From the NCBI GenBank assembly GCA_036971715.1, contig JAVHJL010000003.1, positions 3,844,001-3,908,000 of the forward strand: a stretch of DNA of 64,000 nucleotides, read 5' to 3'. Positions 23,350 to 36,239 of the stretch are shown here, piece by piece. Position 1 is the stretch's first letter; every line of letters begins with the position of its first letter. Both the position numbers and the translations under genes were made by a program. The DNA comes from Arthrobotrys musiformis (taxonomy: Eukaryota > Ascomycota > Orbiliomycetes > Orbiliales > Orbiliaceae). The notes beneath the pieces were generated by a model. It ran no database searches and was not told the DNA's origin. It saw only the letters and a list, made by a program, of their open reading frames with translations.

Positions 23350-24381
23350 CTAATGCACATACAACTTTTGTTGAGAGACATCGATGTAAAGTGGCCTACG
23401 ATTCGTCTGGCGCCTCTTGAGATAGACCAATCTCGCCATGACCGCAGCAAGAACGAATAAAACCAAAACCCCGAGCCCGAGCGCTATCTTCTCGATTACA
23501 ACGTGGTAATCCGCGACAAAGTTCAAAAACTGACCATCTGGTCCATGCCATGATCTCCCACCCAAATGACCAACAACCTTCCTAACATAATGATCGTCCA
23601 AAATAGCTAGCCTGTGATTTGCTGCGCCCTGGAGCTCCGCGTACTCCAAGGCAGCTGCTGTAACCATCATAGGTCCCGTTGACCAGAAGACCCTGAGATA
23701 CGGTAATACGATCTGATTCGAATTCGCCCCGGCCCGTCGTTTGGCTTCATCCAGCGCCCACCGTAGGAACGGCGATCCCTTTTCCGCCATGAAGAAATGA
23801 TTGCTTACCCCCGTCGTTCCGACAGTAGGACCAAATATCGCCTGCACACCAAGATTCTGCAAGCATTGAAGTTCCCCAACCGCTCTAGGGTAAACATCCA
23901 GATCGGCGTAAATCCCTCCCTCTGAATGAACGACTACCAATCTCGCCATATCCGCTCGCTGGATATTATGTGGGTAACTCTCATATGTCGGCAATAGCGA
24001 AGGATATTTGACTTTAATCAATTCATGGATTTCGTCGTCGGTCCAGAGCTTTACAGTGTATTTCCTGGGTTCGTACACTGCCTTCCATGATCGGTAGGAT
24101 GGATCCTTGGAGTACTCGCTGACATTGGAGGACTTCCAAATTTGATGAATGATATTGGGAATCGTTGTCTTTTTCCTCGACTGAGAGCTGTCGAGGTGCT
24201 TCAAGGTAGGTTTATGTTGCTGGCAAGTCGTCAAAACGTCCAAAGGCCCCGATAAACCCTCTGCAAATATAAAGTCGTATAAAAAGGACACTTGATGAAT
24301 AACAATGGTCGCAACAAAAACCGCCCCGATTATTGCGATTATCTTCGGGTTGGGAGGCCTTATCGCTTGAAAACCAAACAT
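23350..24381 (-). CDS. GT32 family glycosyltransferase (mannosyltransferase type)
   Basis: A single-exon gene of 343 residues, near the family's usual length. A short cytoplasmic tail and a membrane anchor (about 13-33) come first, then the GT32 fold. It shows Ile-Pro-Asn-Ile-Ile-His-Gln-Ile-Trp-Lys (about 75-83) and Gln-Arg-Ala-Asp-Met-Ala-Arg. The metal-binding Asp-x-Asp lies in Gly-Gly-Ile-Tyr-Ala-Asp-Leu-Asp (Asp160, Asp162). A Gly-Arg-Ser-Trp-His-Gly motif sits near residue 278, and a second hydrophobic segment (about 300-322) ends the protein. Two flanking membrane segments and this DXD context resemble the Sur1/Csh1 catalytic subunits that mannosylate inositol-phosphoceramide in the Golgi, rather than Och1. 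Substrate specificity is inference. Confidence 0.85.
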   Translation of the reverse strand: MFGFQAIRPPNPKIIAIIGAVFVATIVIHQVSFLYDFIFAEGLSGPLDVLTTCQQHKPTLKHLDSSQSRKKTTIPNIIHQIWKSSNVSEYSKDPSYRSWKAVYEPRKYTVKLWTDDEIHELIKVKYPSLLPTYESYPHNIQRADMARLVVVHSEGGIYADLDVYPRAVGELQCLQNLGVQAIFGPTVGTTGVSNHFFMAEKGSPFLRWALDEAKRRAGANSNQIVLPYLRVFWSTGPMMVTAAALEYAELQGAANHRLAILDDHYVRKVVGHLGGRSWHGPDGQFLNFVADYHVVIEKIALGLGVLVLFVLAAVMARLVYLKRRQTNRRPLYIDVSQQKLYVH

Positions 24382-27300
24382 CGTAAAAAAATAATAAAGT
24401 GGTGATAAAAGAGCGTGCTGAAATGAATCGAAATCCGGGGAGTTAACGAGCGTAGTGAGATGTAGCTAAACTTATATCCCGATTTGAACCCAAAACATAG
24501 ATTCTACCCCTCCGGACTGCAGTTGTAGATATATACGCCAATAGCTAATATTCGACTACCCAAATCAATCAAATGTCCACGTGCATACGCAGCCACCTTC
24601 TCTAAGAGTTTATTAAAATAGAAAAAGAAAGAATGGAAAATCCGGCCAGCGGGAGTGTTGAGGAAGGTGTCTGCCTTGCTTTGAGGCCAAGAGGGTGTCG
24701 TCTGAATTTGAAAGACTGTTTGGGCTAACAAGGTACAGCACAACATATATATACATTACACATATAAGACAAAAACCTCCCACATGCCGAACGAAAAGGC
24801 CCCGCAGAGAGTCGTTTACGCGAGAAGGGCATGCGCAGCATAGCATGAATAGGCCTAGCTGCATGGTTACACCTGCATACACCGTCTAAGCCCTCCAATA
24901 ACACCCCAGGAGAGCTCCTCCACGACGTTCAGCACCTTACGCTCCAATACAAACTTTTCCTCTCAGTACAACCTAACCGTAAAAAGGTTAGCGTTCAACC
25001 CCAATCGTCTACTGTAAACTTTTTCGAAACATCCAAAGAGTTTTCGGTTGCGGCTTCTAATTTGAAGAGCGAACAGCCACAGCCAATTATGAAACGGGCG
25101 CGCGCGCCTCCGCGTTGATACTAGCCTGTCTTGTCTTGCGGCCCAAGGCGACGGGATTTAGTCTAGGCCTGTACAGCTGTGGGATTCTAAAACCACAAGA
25201 ATACTTGGGAATACACTCCTAAGGTCCTAAGACAAATTCGAATCTTTGGCGTTACAAGTTTTCTTCTGATTAGCTAATCTAAGATGAAGAAATGGGGGAG
25301 CATGAGTGTATTTATATAAATTGTTTTGCAACTCATCTCGCTTGATAGCAATTGGTCCTATCGAAATGCGCAACTGTATGCAATCAATGCAGAATCGATT
25401 TAATCTCAAGATTCGAGGTTTAACAACCACTAGCCTTCTAGTAAGCATCGAAATCCAGGCGTCAATACTACGAAAATTCGCCCCTAATGTCACTGTTCAA
25501 TACAACAATACATTAATCGTCAGCGAACTATTTCTGTCAAGCATGTGCCGCACACGGTCTAGTGTTATCTATCATTAGCTGTCTCGCAGCCTCGAATCCT
25601 GGCGTCAAACGCATAAGCATCAAGTTCGGCCTCGAACATGTGCGAAGTTCATATAAAATACAAAATTTACGTGGCATACTATCCGTGCATTTTATCAATC
25701 GTCTGGATAGTAGGCCACGACCTCGTGATCGAGTACTTTTGGGGTTCAATATGATTGATGGTTGTCGCAATATATATTGATAGTTGGAGGGGCGTGGCCC
25801 CGTCAGCCGTCGCTCGCTTGCAATGGTCCCTTGCACCGCTCAATTGATCAATTTGGAACTCAGGGATCTGACGACAATTGGCATATCTATATGCATGAAA
25901 CTCAATATTATATTGACGTACATATGTGTGCTCTGTAAATACATTTGAACCAGCCGAGCGACACCCTGGTATATAATTATGCAAATTCCCTGTGTACGAG
26001 ACTGGTTATGCCTCACCTTGGGCTGGGCGCTGGTCTCGAGGCTAACCTTGGGTGCGGTTGTCGGTGCCTTGTGTTGTTCACGCTGAACATTTCAATGAGA
26101 TAAATGCAACATGTAACTCTGTGTTGCCGGGGCGCATTTGTCTCTTACTTACCCAGACCATGGTACCACCATGAAATTACTTACGTATCGGAGGCGCGAT
26201 CGACAGGGCCAATCGTGTATATGGTATCGAAACATTAATTTGTGAAGGTTATGCTATAGCACTCTTATTGTAATTACATGTGACGTCGTTCAAATGGCCT
26301 GCTGCGGATCCGATTTTAGGGTTGATCAATTGACGTTTAGATGTCCCCTTTTGAGGGCGGCGCCAAAGCCAACGGGTTTGATTATAATATATAGCTACCT
26401 AGGTAATCATCGATCTCCATTCTTTTGTAATGACGTCTAGCTAGCTGGGCGCCGGACCAATATCCATTGCAATCTTGAATACCGCTTATCTTGTCTCAGT
26501 CACCTCATGCATAACTCAGCTGCCGCCCTACCCGCTTGGAATGAGAATTGTTTCCCCGCGGTGCGAGACATCAGAGAGCTACCTAGCTTCGCTATATTAC
26601 TGTGTTTAACGGTCTCCTAAAAGCCGCCATTAGCGAGGATCGACGTCATGAAACTGGCAGGCGACGACAACGATAACTTTCTACACACTTCTGTGCATCC
26701 GGATCCGCAGCGGCATTTGGTTTACGAGATAACTTCTGTGCAATTTTCATCAGAGATACTAACCCTATCATATCATGGGAGTCAAGGGAGCAGCTTCCTT
26801 CGGGATCGGTCGTCGGGGGTCAAGACCCTCACCATGCGGATATTGGCAAGAAAAATAATGATGGAGGTGCAACATTGTAGTGAGCGGTCTTTACTTTGGA
26901 ATCGAGCTTGAAAGACTAAATGAAAACAGATCGAATCCAGTATATCAAGACCTTGTCAGAATTGATCTTTCCGGAGAGTTTGCTCTTTTGTAAAATGTAT
27001 GTTGTGGTTGGAGGGAGCCAAGTTTAGGTATCATGGAGATGATGGATCTGTCATGGAACAAGAGGTTTTACAATGTTTGTGACAAGTTGCTAAGGTATAA
27101 TTTTGGAGACGTATTACGGTTGGACACAGCGTTAGCTATGAAACCGGACACTTTTACTTCACGCTTACAATTATAATTAGCGGCCGGCCAGATAGCAGGT
27201 GTGTATGAGCGATGAAATAACTATAGCCAGGAGTCTATAAACTAGCTACAAGTGTGAATGCAAAAAGGTCATTCTAACTATCCAATAGGGTGGCGCCGCG

Positions 27301-28906
27301 GCACCAACCAGATGACATAAAACTATTACGGCGGAAAATATACTCTGTCTAACTGGAGGCCGAGTTGGAGGCAACTTTGGGAGCAATCACACACCATAGT
27401 ACCATTCAAATGGACTGCTGAGCACGTGCTACCTACCTTCGGTTCACCGCTATTGATCTGCTTGTTAAACCAATATATGTATACAGAAGCTCGCAAGTTT
27501 GGGGTACCGCTTCGATTCCATGAACAGACGCCAAAAAAAATTTTCTCTTCGAGAATTAACTAGCTGCGCCATAAGACCTCTAAGGCTCTATATAATGACT
27601 TTGTCTCGTGAACCACAGCTGGTCGAAGCCTGGCAAATCTAAAGATAAAGATTAGCGTATCCCATAGTACATATCAGCGTCGGGCTGATAGTAATGGATT
27701 GCTCAAGCTATAAAGTAGGTAGTTGAAACAGTTATATTCGAAACTTCGGCTGAGCTGACCTGTCAGCTTCGAATCGAATCTAGTTACTAATTGATTAAAG
27801 TCTCGTAACTACCTGGTACTTGGCTACTACACTATGCGCCAGTCCCCCGTATTTGAGTGTCACAATCAAAATACGACACGGACAAGGCAAAGGTTTCCCG
27901 TTTCCTCAAGATCGATCAATCTTTCAAGGTTGAATTTTTACCGGCCCATCCCGATATTCTCATCATGATCAATGCAAGACTCTAAAGTGCGTTGACCGAC
28001 CCTAGCCCTAGGTGTTTATACACTGACTGACTAAGCTTTGGTTCTGATTACCCCTGCGCGGTACATGTGTACTTGTTGAAATTCGAAAGCTGGAGAAGTA
28101 ATCGTACCTCGTACAAAAGTAGCTGTACATACGTATGCAATCGTGCTGACGAATCCTAGTTAGCGTACGCACTCTTCCGAAAATTAAAACCCTTTCTTGC
28201 TTTCGTCCGAGGTTCGTCCACTCGCTGGCACAATACTATACTATATACTTCGAGTTAGTAGGGTTATTGGGGGTCAGCGTCTTCATGAGCTACCTCGGAG
28301 CCAGGAGAACAAATTCGAAATCCGGCAGCGAGAGAAACGGGAGTACATTAGCCCCGACTGGCCGTCAGCTGGCTGCCTCGTCTTTATCCGTAGCCGCATC
28401 GACCCAAATGCAGTGTGGCCGCCCAGCTTCCATGCATTTCGCAGCCTGCAGACCAACGTCACATTTCGCTGCTAAGAAGCTGCTAAGAAAACACCTTGAA
28501 ACAAAGGAAATTAGCGTGCAGCCCGGCTGATTTTTCGAGTTCCAGCCTGTCATTTGGGCCCTAATTCCTGTGGTTCGCCAGCATCACATTAGTCTTCCAT
28601 CCCGTACTGCCGTTGGGGGGTTCTGTTAATTCTGAGTTCTGTTATCGATATCAACAGCCGGTTGTTCGTCCGCGTTCAGAATCTGATTTCAGGGTCAGCG
28701 TGCCATTACGTCGTCCTCAACACTTCTCGTCCTTTGTTCGGAGACCACTGCAAACGAAGCTAAAAACACCACCGCTTCTCGCTTCCACTCTCACTTCGGT
28801 GCAACTTCTACGACCGCCCCTCCACGCCCTCTCCCGTCCTCGATCGCGTCTTCGAGATCCTAACCTCCGAGAACTCCTTTCTGTGCGAGTTTCGCACCAT
28901 TCCATA
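24382..28906. other. Gene-poor region of 4.5 kb
   Basis: The largest stretch without a recognisable gene. Open frames are short (at most about 100 codons), scattered over both strands and lack conserved motifs. Sequence is moderately AT-rich with many TATATA runs. I found no transposase, reverse transcriptase, long terminal repeat or tRNA. The last 300 bases before 28907 are C/T-rich and probably the promoter and 5' leader of the CDP-diacylglycerol synthase gene. Confidence 0.5.
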
Positions 28907-30614
28907 ATGTCGACGAGGAATCGCAGGGGAGTCAAGTTCACCTCCCTGAAACCTACCGCTAATGGTTCAGGGACCGGCAACATCCGAAGAGAAAGCACTC
29001 CATCGGACCCTTCAGACCCAAATTCGCCTCTGGTAGAGCTCGATGAAAACGATCCCGCCTACCAGGACTGGGTGGATGGCGACAAAGACCCCGGTGCTAC
29101 CACAGATGCCGTATGTCGAGAGCCTTACCTACCTCAAAGGCTATCCCTGCCTGCGTCTCCAGAAGTTTTTTTTTACCCCAGGTTCCTGATATCAAATCTT
29201 CGAATCTTCGATTAGGTACCCGCAGCCACCGCTGAATACGAAAAGAAGAAGCAGAATTTCGTAGTACGGACGATATGGACGCTCGTCATGATCGCCTTCT
29301 TCTTCATCCTGCTTTTCAGTGGGCATTTGTACCTTGTCGCTGTCGTTACTGCTGTCCAGATCATCACTTTCAAAGAGGTTATCGCAATATCCAGCGTCCC
29401 TGCCAAGGAAAAGAACATGCACTTCACAAAAGCCTTGAACTGGTATTTTTTGGTGACAACGATATACTACCTTTACGGCGAAAGTGTTCTGTACTACTTT
29501 AAACATATTGTCCTGGTCGATGCCTTCCTTCTGCCGATGGCGAGCCACCACAGGTTCATTAGCTTTATGCTTTACATGCTCGGTACGCATGTGATGGTAT
29601 ACGTGACCCCCACCAAAGATATATGCTAAGTGTCACTTCCTATAGGCTTCGTCTTTTTTGTCGGTTCCCTCCGTCGCGGACACTACCGTTTCCAATTCAC
29701 TCAGTTCGCATGGACCCACATGGCTCTCTACCTCGTGGTCGTCCAGGCCCATTTCACCATCAACAACATCTTCGAGGGGCTCATCTGGTTCTTCCTACCG
29801 ACTTCTATGATCATTACCAATGATATCTGGGCATACATCTGTGGTATATCATTTGGCAGGACCCAACTGATCAAACTTTCCCCAAAGAAGACCGTCGAAG
29901 GCTTTGTCGGAGCATGGATCTGTACCATGATATATGGACTTGCTGTGACCCGAATTCTAGTACCATACAAGTATTTTATCTGTCCTGTCAGGGTACGTTA
30001 CGGCGAGGCACCACATAATCCCTGCTACATTGCTGACGAGCTCTTGGTTTAGAATCTCGGTGCCAATATTTGGACCGGTCTGGAATGTACCCCGAACCCT
30101 GTGTTCACCCCACACACATATACTCTCCCACTTCCACTTCAACCAATCCTTGGCGACACTTTCACCGGAGCCCCGATCTACTTCCATGTCATCTTGATGG
30201 CCACGTTCGCTTCTCTTATCGCTCCATTCGGTGGTTTCTTCGCTAGCGGTCTCAAGAGAACCTTCAAGATCAAAGACTTCGGTGACACCATTCCTGGACA
30301 TGGTGGAATTACGGATCGTATGGATTGTCAATTTATCATGGGATTCTTCAGCAACCTCTACTACCAAAGCTTTATTGCGACAAACAAGGCCGTCACTGTC
30401 GGTGGCGTGCTGCAGAGCGTTATTGGAAATCTCAATCCCCAGGAACAAGTCGAAGTCGTCCTCGGCCTGCAAAAATACTTGGCAGGCCAAGGGATTGTCG
30501 GTCAAGAGGTACGAACCTAGTTCTACTGTACAGTTCTTTGCTCGAATTTATTTACTAAACTATGTCTCTCTGTAGATTGTACAATGCTGGAACGACGCAC
30601 TAAAAAGCCAGTGA
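28907..30614 (+). CDS. CDS1: Phosphatidate cytidylyltransferase (CDP-diacylglycerol synthase)
   Basis: Makes CDP-diacylglycerol from phosphatidate and CTP, the precursor of phosphatidylinositol, phosphatidylserine and cardiolipin, in the endoplasmic reticulum membrane. Exons are 28907-29110, 29216-29582, 29646-29992, 30053-30508 and 30576-30614, giving 470 residues with all phases closing. A hydrophilic head of about 70 residues is followed by several membrane segments. The family signature near the C-terminal third is present: Lys-Asp-Phe-Gly-Asp-x-Ile-Pro-Gly-His-Gly-Gly-x-x-Asp-Arg-x-Asp. Ser-Pro-Lys-Lys-Thr-Val-Glu-Gly-Phe, another hallmark, lies earlier. The start chosen is the ATG before Ser-Thr-Arg; the frame stays open upstream to 28613, but without a nearer ATG, and that part is C/T-rich leader. 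The call is firm; the start is slightly uncertain. Confidence 0.95.
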
Positions 30615-31513
30615 GCTCGCCATTCGTCCCACCCTCCTCTTCACCGAACGAAGTCAGAGTTTCGCGGGAAAGGCTATGATACCACCTTTCATGCTTCCTA
30701 CACACACTGGGGCTTTAACGAACTTTATGACACATTATTGAGTTCTTATGAAAAACCAAACCGTTTGGGATACTCTCTATTAATATGGTATTGCATTGAT
30801 GAAAAGAAATTGGTTGTAGTTTTGGAACCATCCGGGCGATGAGACGGAGATACCATCGCCCCCTTCTGTTTTTGCGGCGACTGGAATTTAATAGAAGAGA
30901 CACAGGTAAGGTGCGGTGTCCAGGGTATAGAAAAGTTTGTAGCGGAATTGATTATGGGCAGTGTATATTGAACAATGGGCTTTCCTTTTCTATTCCTTTC
31001 CTTTTTGTTCACTCTCCCTATTATATCATCCCCGTCTTCCACTTTTTCTCTTTCGTTCTTTCAAAGTTGTTCCTCTCGAATATTATATTTCTTGTTTCCG
31101 AAGACAGTATCTAATGAGCCTCAATTTATGTCTTTCAACTGTAATTTGCGAGTAGTCTCGTTCCTAGATTTGCGAGCGTGTTGGCCCGACGTTTTGGCAA
31201 TAACCGGTTCGAATAGCCTGAAATCAAGGCGAAACGAGGTGCAGTTCTCGGCACGGAAGAATTAGTGGAAATCAGATGAAGGCCGAAATTCGGGAGGCCG
31301 AATTGTTGGGGCGTTGAGCGGAGCCCGAAAGAGGCAAACCAAGTATTTTTCACGTGATTCTGATCTAAATTACAACAAAGCCAACGCGGGAGCTCAACTG
31401 AGAAATTGACGTATGTACGCACGAAGTTAATATTTACAAACCATGATTTCATATATATACAGTTCATCCTCGGAGATGACAGGAGAATGAGAGCTTGGGT
31501 GTGGGGTATCTGT
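30615..31513. other. Intergenic region between convergent genes
   Basis: About 0.9 kb between the 3' ends of the CDP-diacylglycerol synthase and GH6 genes. No gene seen. It contains T-rich stretches around 31000-31100. Confidence 0.5.
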
Positions 31514-32994
31514 CTAGACCAATGGAGGATTGGCGTTTTCAATCAACATTTCAATGTACGCCTCGTGCCTATGATAGTCGAAGAATTCCAGGGTTAGTTC
31601 TCCAACCCTTCCGTCTGCTTGTTTGGTAAAAGGGTGAAACTTACCAATCACCAGCCTCGGGGCTTGGAACAAAGGCATCCTGGCTTCGACATGTGGCATC
31701 GAATCTTGGGGCGCTTTCATTGCTGGTTCCGTCGCTCTCGCCCGGTGGCTTAACCCAAACGATGGCATCGACGTTGCAGTCATCGGTCTTGATGGTAGGT
31801 CTGGTACCGATGCCTGCGCCGTTGATGTTACACCAGTTGCTTCCCTGGGAGCGGATACCGGATACGCCTGCACGGCCTTGGTCGACGATGAACTTTGTGG
31901 GGAGGTTGTTGTTGATCAAGTATGGAGTGAGGGACTTGAAGAAGCGCCATTCGTTCCAGTTCGAGTTATCGGGGCCGAGCTAAAACGGGGTCAACTCATC
32001 AACTCCACTTCATCGATGCATCTCTGACTAAACTAGAAAATTGGAGAGGACTTACACCGTAAATCGGATCCGGGGTGGTGGAATTATAAGCATTATACCC
32101 ACTAACATTACTAACGAACCCTCTAAACTTGTTAGTCCTCTGCCCAGCCCACTGCTTCACCTCGGCGAAAAGCTTAGCGGTGGGTTGTAGATTCGCCGGC
32201 CAACCAAGCCAATTGGAATGTCCGATGTCTAGATATACGGCTATGTTTTTGTCTTGAAGCTGGCTGATGGCGTATGCGACGCCGGCTTTGTATGTTGCCG
32301 CAGCTTGAGCGCAGGCGGGGATGTGCATGTTTGTAACGAGGTTTGCGAGACTGTCTGGTTCGAGGACTATCACGTAGCGGAGGGAGCCGTATTTTCTAAT
32401 TATGGAGACGATGGGGTCGATGTATTCAGTCTTGTAGGTGTTGAGGGCGTTGGGGCCTAGTGGGATTTCGCCGGCTGAAGCCAGGGCGGCGCCTTTGCAG
32501 GAAGGTTAGGTTATAGGTGCTGTATTTTGAATTTGGATGACTTACAGTCGCGACCAGGGAGGTTGTAGATTACCAATGGGACGGTTCTTTGCTCCCAATT
32601 GGCGTCTTGGTCGGCTTTGGCCTCCAAAAGCTGGGATTCGAGGTACGAAATCTTTTCTCGACATCACAATCAGTACGACACCCCCATTCCTTGTGAGTCC
32701 AATACAGGGAGAAAACCATACCTCATAGATAGAACTCAGCCAAAGAAACGTGGGCGTCTTTTGCACAATCTTTGCAGCGGCAACGCCCGCAGCGTCACCC
32801 CTCGCCTCGAAGGCGGCGATTGTCTGACGAAGTTTGTTCGAGTAGCGGTAGTTGGCGTATACCGTTACGTCCTTGAAGGGGTTGTCGTGATTGCATCTAT
32901 CTTGATTGTTACCGCTTCTAGAGGAGAGAAGCGGACTAGCGAAGGTCGGGACAGCTAGGAGGGAAGCTGTGGCGTATGTTAGGAGGCCGCGCAT
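31514..32994 (-). CDS. Secreted GH6 cellulase without CBM
   Basis: Exons are 32994-32722, 32651-32546, 32492-32056, 31979-31645 and 31568-31514, giving 401 residues. The last intron has GTAAGT, CTAAC and CATAG signals and restores the family Trp-x-x-Ala-Tyr end. The signal peptide covers about 1-20; the catalytic domain follows directly with no CBM1 or linker. GH6 enzymes cut beta-1,4-glucan with inversion. Visible motifs are Asn-Leu-Pro-Gly-Arg-Asp-Cys-Ala-Ala, Leu-Glu-Pro-Asp-Ser-Leu-Ala-Asn (catalytic acid Asp), Gly-Trp-Pro-Ala-Asn, Val-Lys-Pro and Ala-Pro-Arg-Phe-Asp. The cysteine expected in Gly-Glu-Cys-Asp-Gly is serine here, and an extra cysteine lies about 14 residues before it. Whether it acts as an endoglucanase or a cellobiohydrolase cannot be read from the sequence. 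Confidence 0.93.
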
Positions 32995-34926
32995 TTTGAG
33001 GACGTCGGGGCGGGTTTATTTCTAGAATTATCTTATCCGATTTGGCTAGATTATTTTGATCGATTTTCGACGAAGAGGGTAAGGAAAGTGGGATACCGCG
33101 GGGACTATTTATACTTTTCATATGGGGTTATATCTAGATATATATCGCATCGATAGTAAGGATGACGGCGATTACTTCTACCGTGAACTACTTCCATGGA
33201 CCCAATGACTCGAATTCATCACGATATGGTCTCATCCACTGGTTATCGGTGTATCTTGCGCCGCCCCCGACCACATTGTCGTATAACCATGCATCAAAGT
33301 CTGCCTCGGCACATCTATAGGATACCCCTTTCCAACGTGGGGTATACATTATAAATCCCACAAAACCCCCATGTCGCCATCCGTAAATCGAGGGCTTAGG
33401 AATGCCATTCCGGAAAAGCGTTCTGTAAAAGGCCGCAAAGTGAAATACTACTCTAAATCCCGGTAGGGAATAAAAGTATAGCCTAACTTCCTAGGTTCTT
33501 TTTACTTAATATAAACCCCTGATCCTGGGGTATATATTATACTTTTGTTTATGCTAAGATCGAGTTCTACCGAGATGTTTAGAAACATTATGCGGCTAGG
33601 GCATCGAGATCTGAGCACGGGCTTTGTGGGATCTGGAGTTCTTGGAGACTTGTTCCGGAGGCTGAATATAGAATGCGATAACGTTTATCCGGTTGTAGAT
33701 GCATGGGCTGGGGTACTGGGCGGGGATGGGCGCCGCACAACTAGCTCGCATATCTAGGTACTTCGTGTGGTATATATAAACGTCTAGGATAAACATCTGT
33801 CATATACTGCCGTGAGGCACACTAGTACTTTGTTATTGATGTCTTACGAGTCGGGGTGGCACCGCAACTCTGTGTGTTTTGTTCTATACCCATTTTAGAT
33901 TTTCCTAGCTAAGTTATCGACGAGATCCAATTCGCTGTTCTATTTAGTTCACACTTTAAACGTCCAACATTCTACCGATAATTCGAGCCCGAAGTCGCCT
34001 CCGTTGAAATCCGACCCAATCTACGGTGGATATTGTTGCAATTCGTAAAGCAACTTTAGCCTGCAGAACCCAGAATATACCCAAGCGACATCCACCACCA
34101 CATAAAAAGCCCGTGAAGCGACTCACACAAGATTCTAAGATTCATCAAGCTTTATGAAAGTGGGGCTGAGGGCTCTAGATAAAAGGTTAATTGGACATGT
34201 CCGATCGATCTAGTTGCTTACTTTTATAATACAGCCGGCCATGTGCTTGGATCGGGGAAACTGGGTATAGATTGCCGCGATATATATGTCCTTCAGGGTT
34301 ATGACAGGGGTATATATGTTCATTTGACTGGGATTGTTGGCTGAGGGGTTGTAATGTTTATCGGAGGGTGAAGCCGCAGCACCGTCGGGACCCCGCTTTC
34401 TGGTTTTCTAGAAGGCAGCCAGTGGTCTGGAATATCGAATGTCGACTGCGAATCTTGGCATTAGGATAGGACATTACATGTACATTAGCTAGGAATAATG
34501 ATTGATAAGCAAATATTCCGCCCGGGTTGGTCCTAAACTTGCCCTCGGGCTGAAGAGCGTGGCTACATACGTAGCTATAGGTCTTTAGTTTTTTTTTGGT
34601 GAGGATACTACCATTCCATTACGATTGCATTTGGAACACCTCGTCTGTGGTATTCTATTTGTAGATTAGCTACCTTTATAAATTTAGCTAGTGCTATATA
34701 TACCGGCCCCTGGGGTGAGATTAGAGTGTTTCCGTACGGATTACTGCTGGGCCCACGGATCCATGGAATGTAGCCATGATATATACATAGATCTATAGAC
34801 ATGCATGTACATTGCGTAGATTTTCACTGGTATACGCGATATTGTATCTCTGTACATGTATACAAGTAGCAAGGCAATTAGTCTACCACATTTACAGCCG
34901 ATATTTTACATATTGGTGTAGTATGG

Positions 34927-34951
34927 TCTCGTTCACAGCCTCACCCAGGGT
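34927..34951 (+). repeat. 25-bp dispersed repeat, copy 1
   Basis: Matches the sequence at 36240-36264 in 23 of 25 positions. The shared core is GCCTCACCCAGGGT preceded by TCTCGTTC. Confidence 0.6.
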
Positions 34952-35355
34952 AGTTGGTTATGCGATAGTCTGAATTCCACTTAAATATGCTTGGTGCCTA
35001 TATATCATTCCCTATCAGTACTGCAGGTCGATAATGCTCAGGAATTCTTAAGAGGCTGCTCACTTCATGCAGTCATTGGTTACGAACGAGTGTTTTAGTT
35101 GTTTCGTTCGAGTTCGCGGGCGCTATAGTGGACTACATGCAGGTGCACACATGCACAGGTGGGTGTTTAAATTTAAACAGCGAACGAATCAAGATCAAAA
35201 TCTCACTAGCGGGCTGCATGGCCTTAAGGCCTTCCGATCGGTCGATCGATCCATAATAACCTCATGCATAATATACGAGTCGATATCAGTACGCCTAATT
35301 CTAAATTTAAAGCTACTATATCGATGGTATTTATTGAGGATTATGATATTTGTTT

Positions 35356-35373
35356 CAGCTGATCAGCTGATCA
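35356..35373. repeat. Overlapping palindromes
   Basis: Two perfect 14-bp palindromes overlap here, CAGCTGATCAGCTG at 35356-35369 and TGATCAGCTGATCA at 35360-35373. They could bind a dimeric regulator or be chance in an intergenic region. Confidence 0.5.
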
Positions 35374-36239
35374 GGATATGGATAGTTCCCGGTGCTTTCC
35401 AATTACTCAAACTTGAATTCCAGCCTTAATTTAATATTTACCTGGCTAACATCAATGTCGCAACTGGATAGCTCGACAGGACCGACCATGGACGTTCCAT
35501 GGATCCAACGTACAGACTAAATAACCAGCCATGTTTTTTAAAACAAGGCAAACTGCGCTCATGGTCGGTACTCAATGCAATTGAATTTTATGAGCCTCAC
35601 GGGTTTGAGGACTTCGGTATTTTGTAATTGGTTCGGGCGTCCGTCTTTCAGGCTTGGCCCTCCACCCTAAACTATTCCTGCATTACATAGACGCCGACTA
35701 TCTGCACAAATCCGGAGTCCTCTGGCATATGTATGCGGAAAGTGTAGGAGGAGGCTGTTTCCCTCTTTTTGTCAAAAAACCAACCTGATTAGGATATCAT
35801 CGACCTGGTCGTGAGGTATTCAAGAAGGGATCCAGGGTTTCAGAAACATGTCGATGTGCTTTGCCGCGAACGCACATGCACAATTGTCTAAAGCGTTAAT
35901 CTCATTGGGTATATGTGCTGTTCAGCAAACACCAAGAGCTCGATTCTCCGGAATGACCAATCAAATAAATAGTCAACCACAAATTGAAGCTGTGGAGCCA
36001 ATTCGTGCATGATCGCGTTTGGGGTATTAAATTAGAATACAGGGTGCCTGTGATTTGGGTCCTAGATCCGGGTACAAAGATATTAATTTTGAGGGGAGGT
36101 TCAAAACTTAAAATAACCAAATCGCCTCTGACTAGTTCAGAGCATTCGCGCAACCCTTTTCCCCATTGAAGAAATAAACTGGCCGACTTAATTCAATTGA
36201 TCAAAATCAAGAACGATCAAATAGAGATATATATAACTA

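Noticed and set aside
28613..28906. Longer start for the CDP-diacylglycerol synthase
   Set aside because: The frame is open but C/T-rich and begins without a conserved segment; the ATG at 28907 directly precedes the hydrophilic head expected for the family.
31568..31681. Shorter final intron in the GH6 gene (37 or 51 bases)
   Set aside because: Those joins destroy the family Trp-x-x-Ala-Tyr end; the 76-base intron with CTAAC and CATAG restores it.
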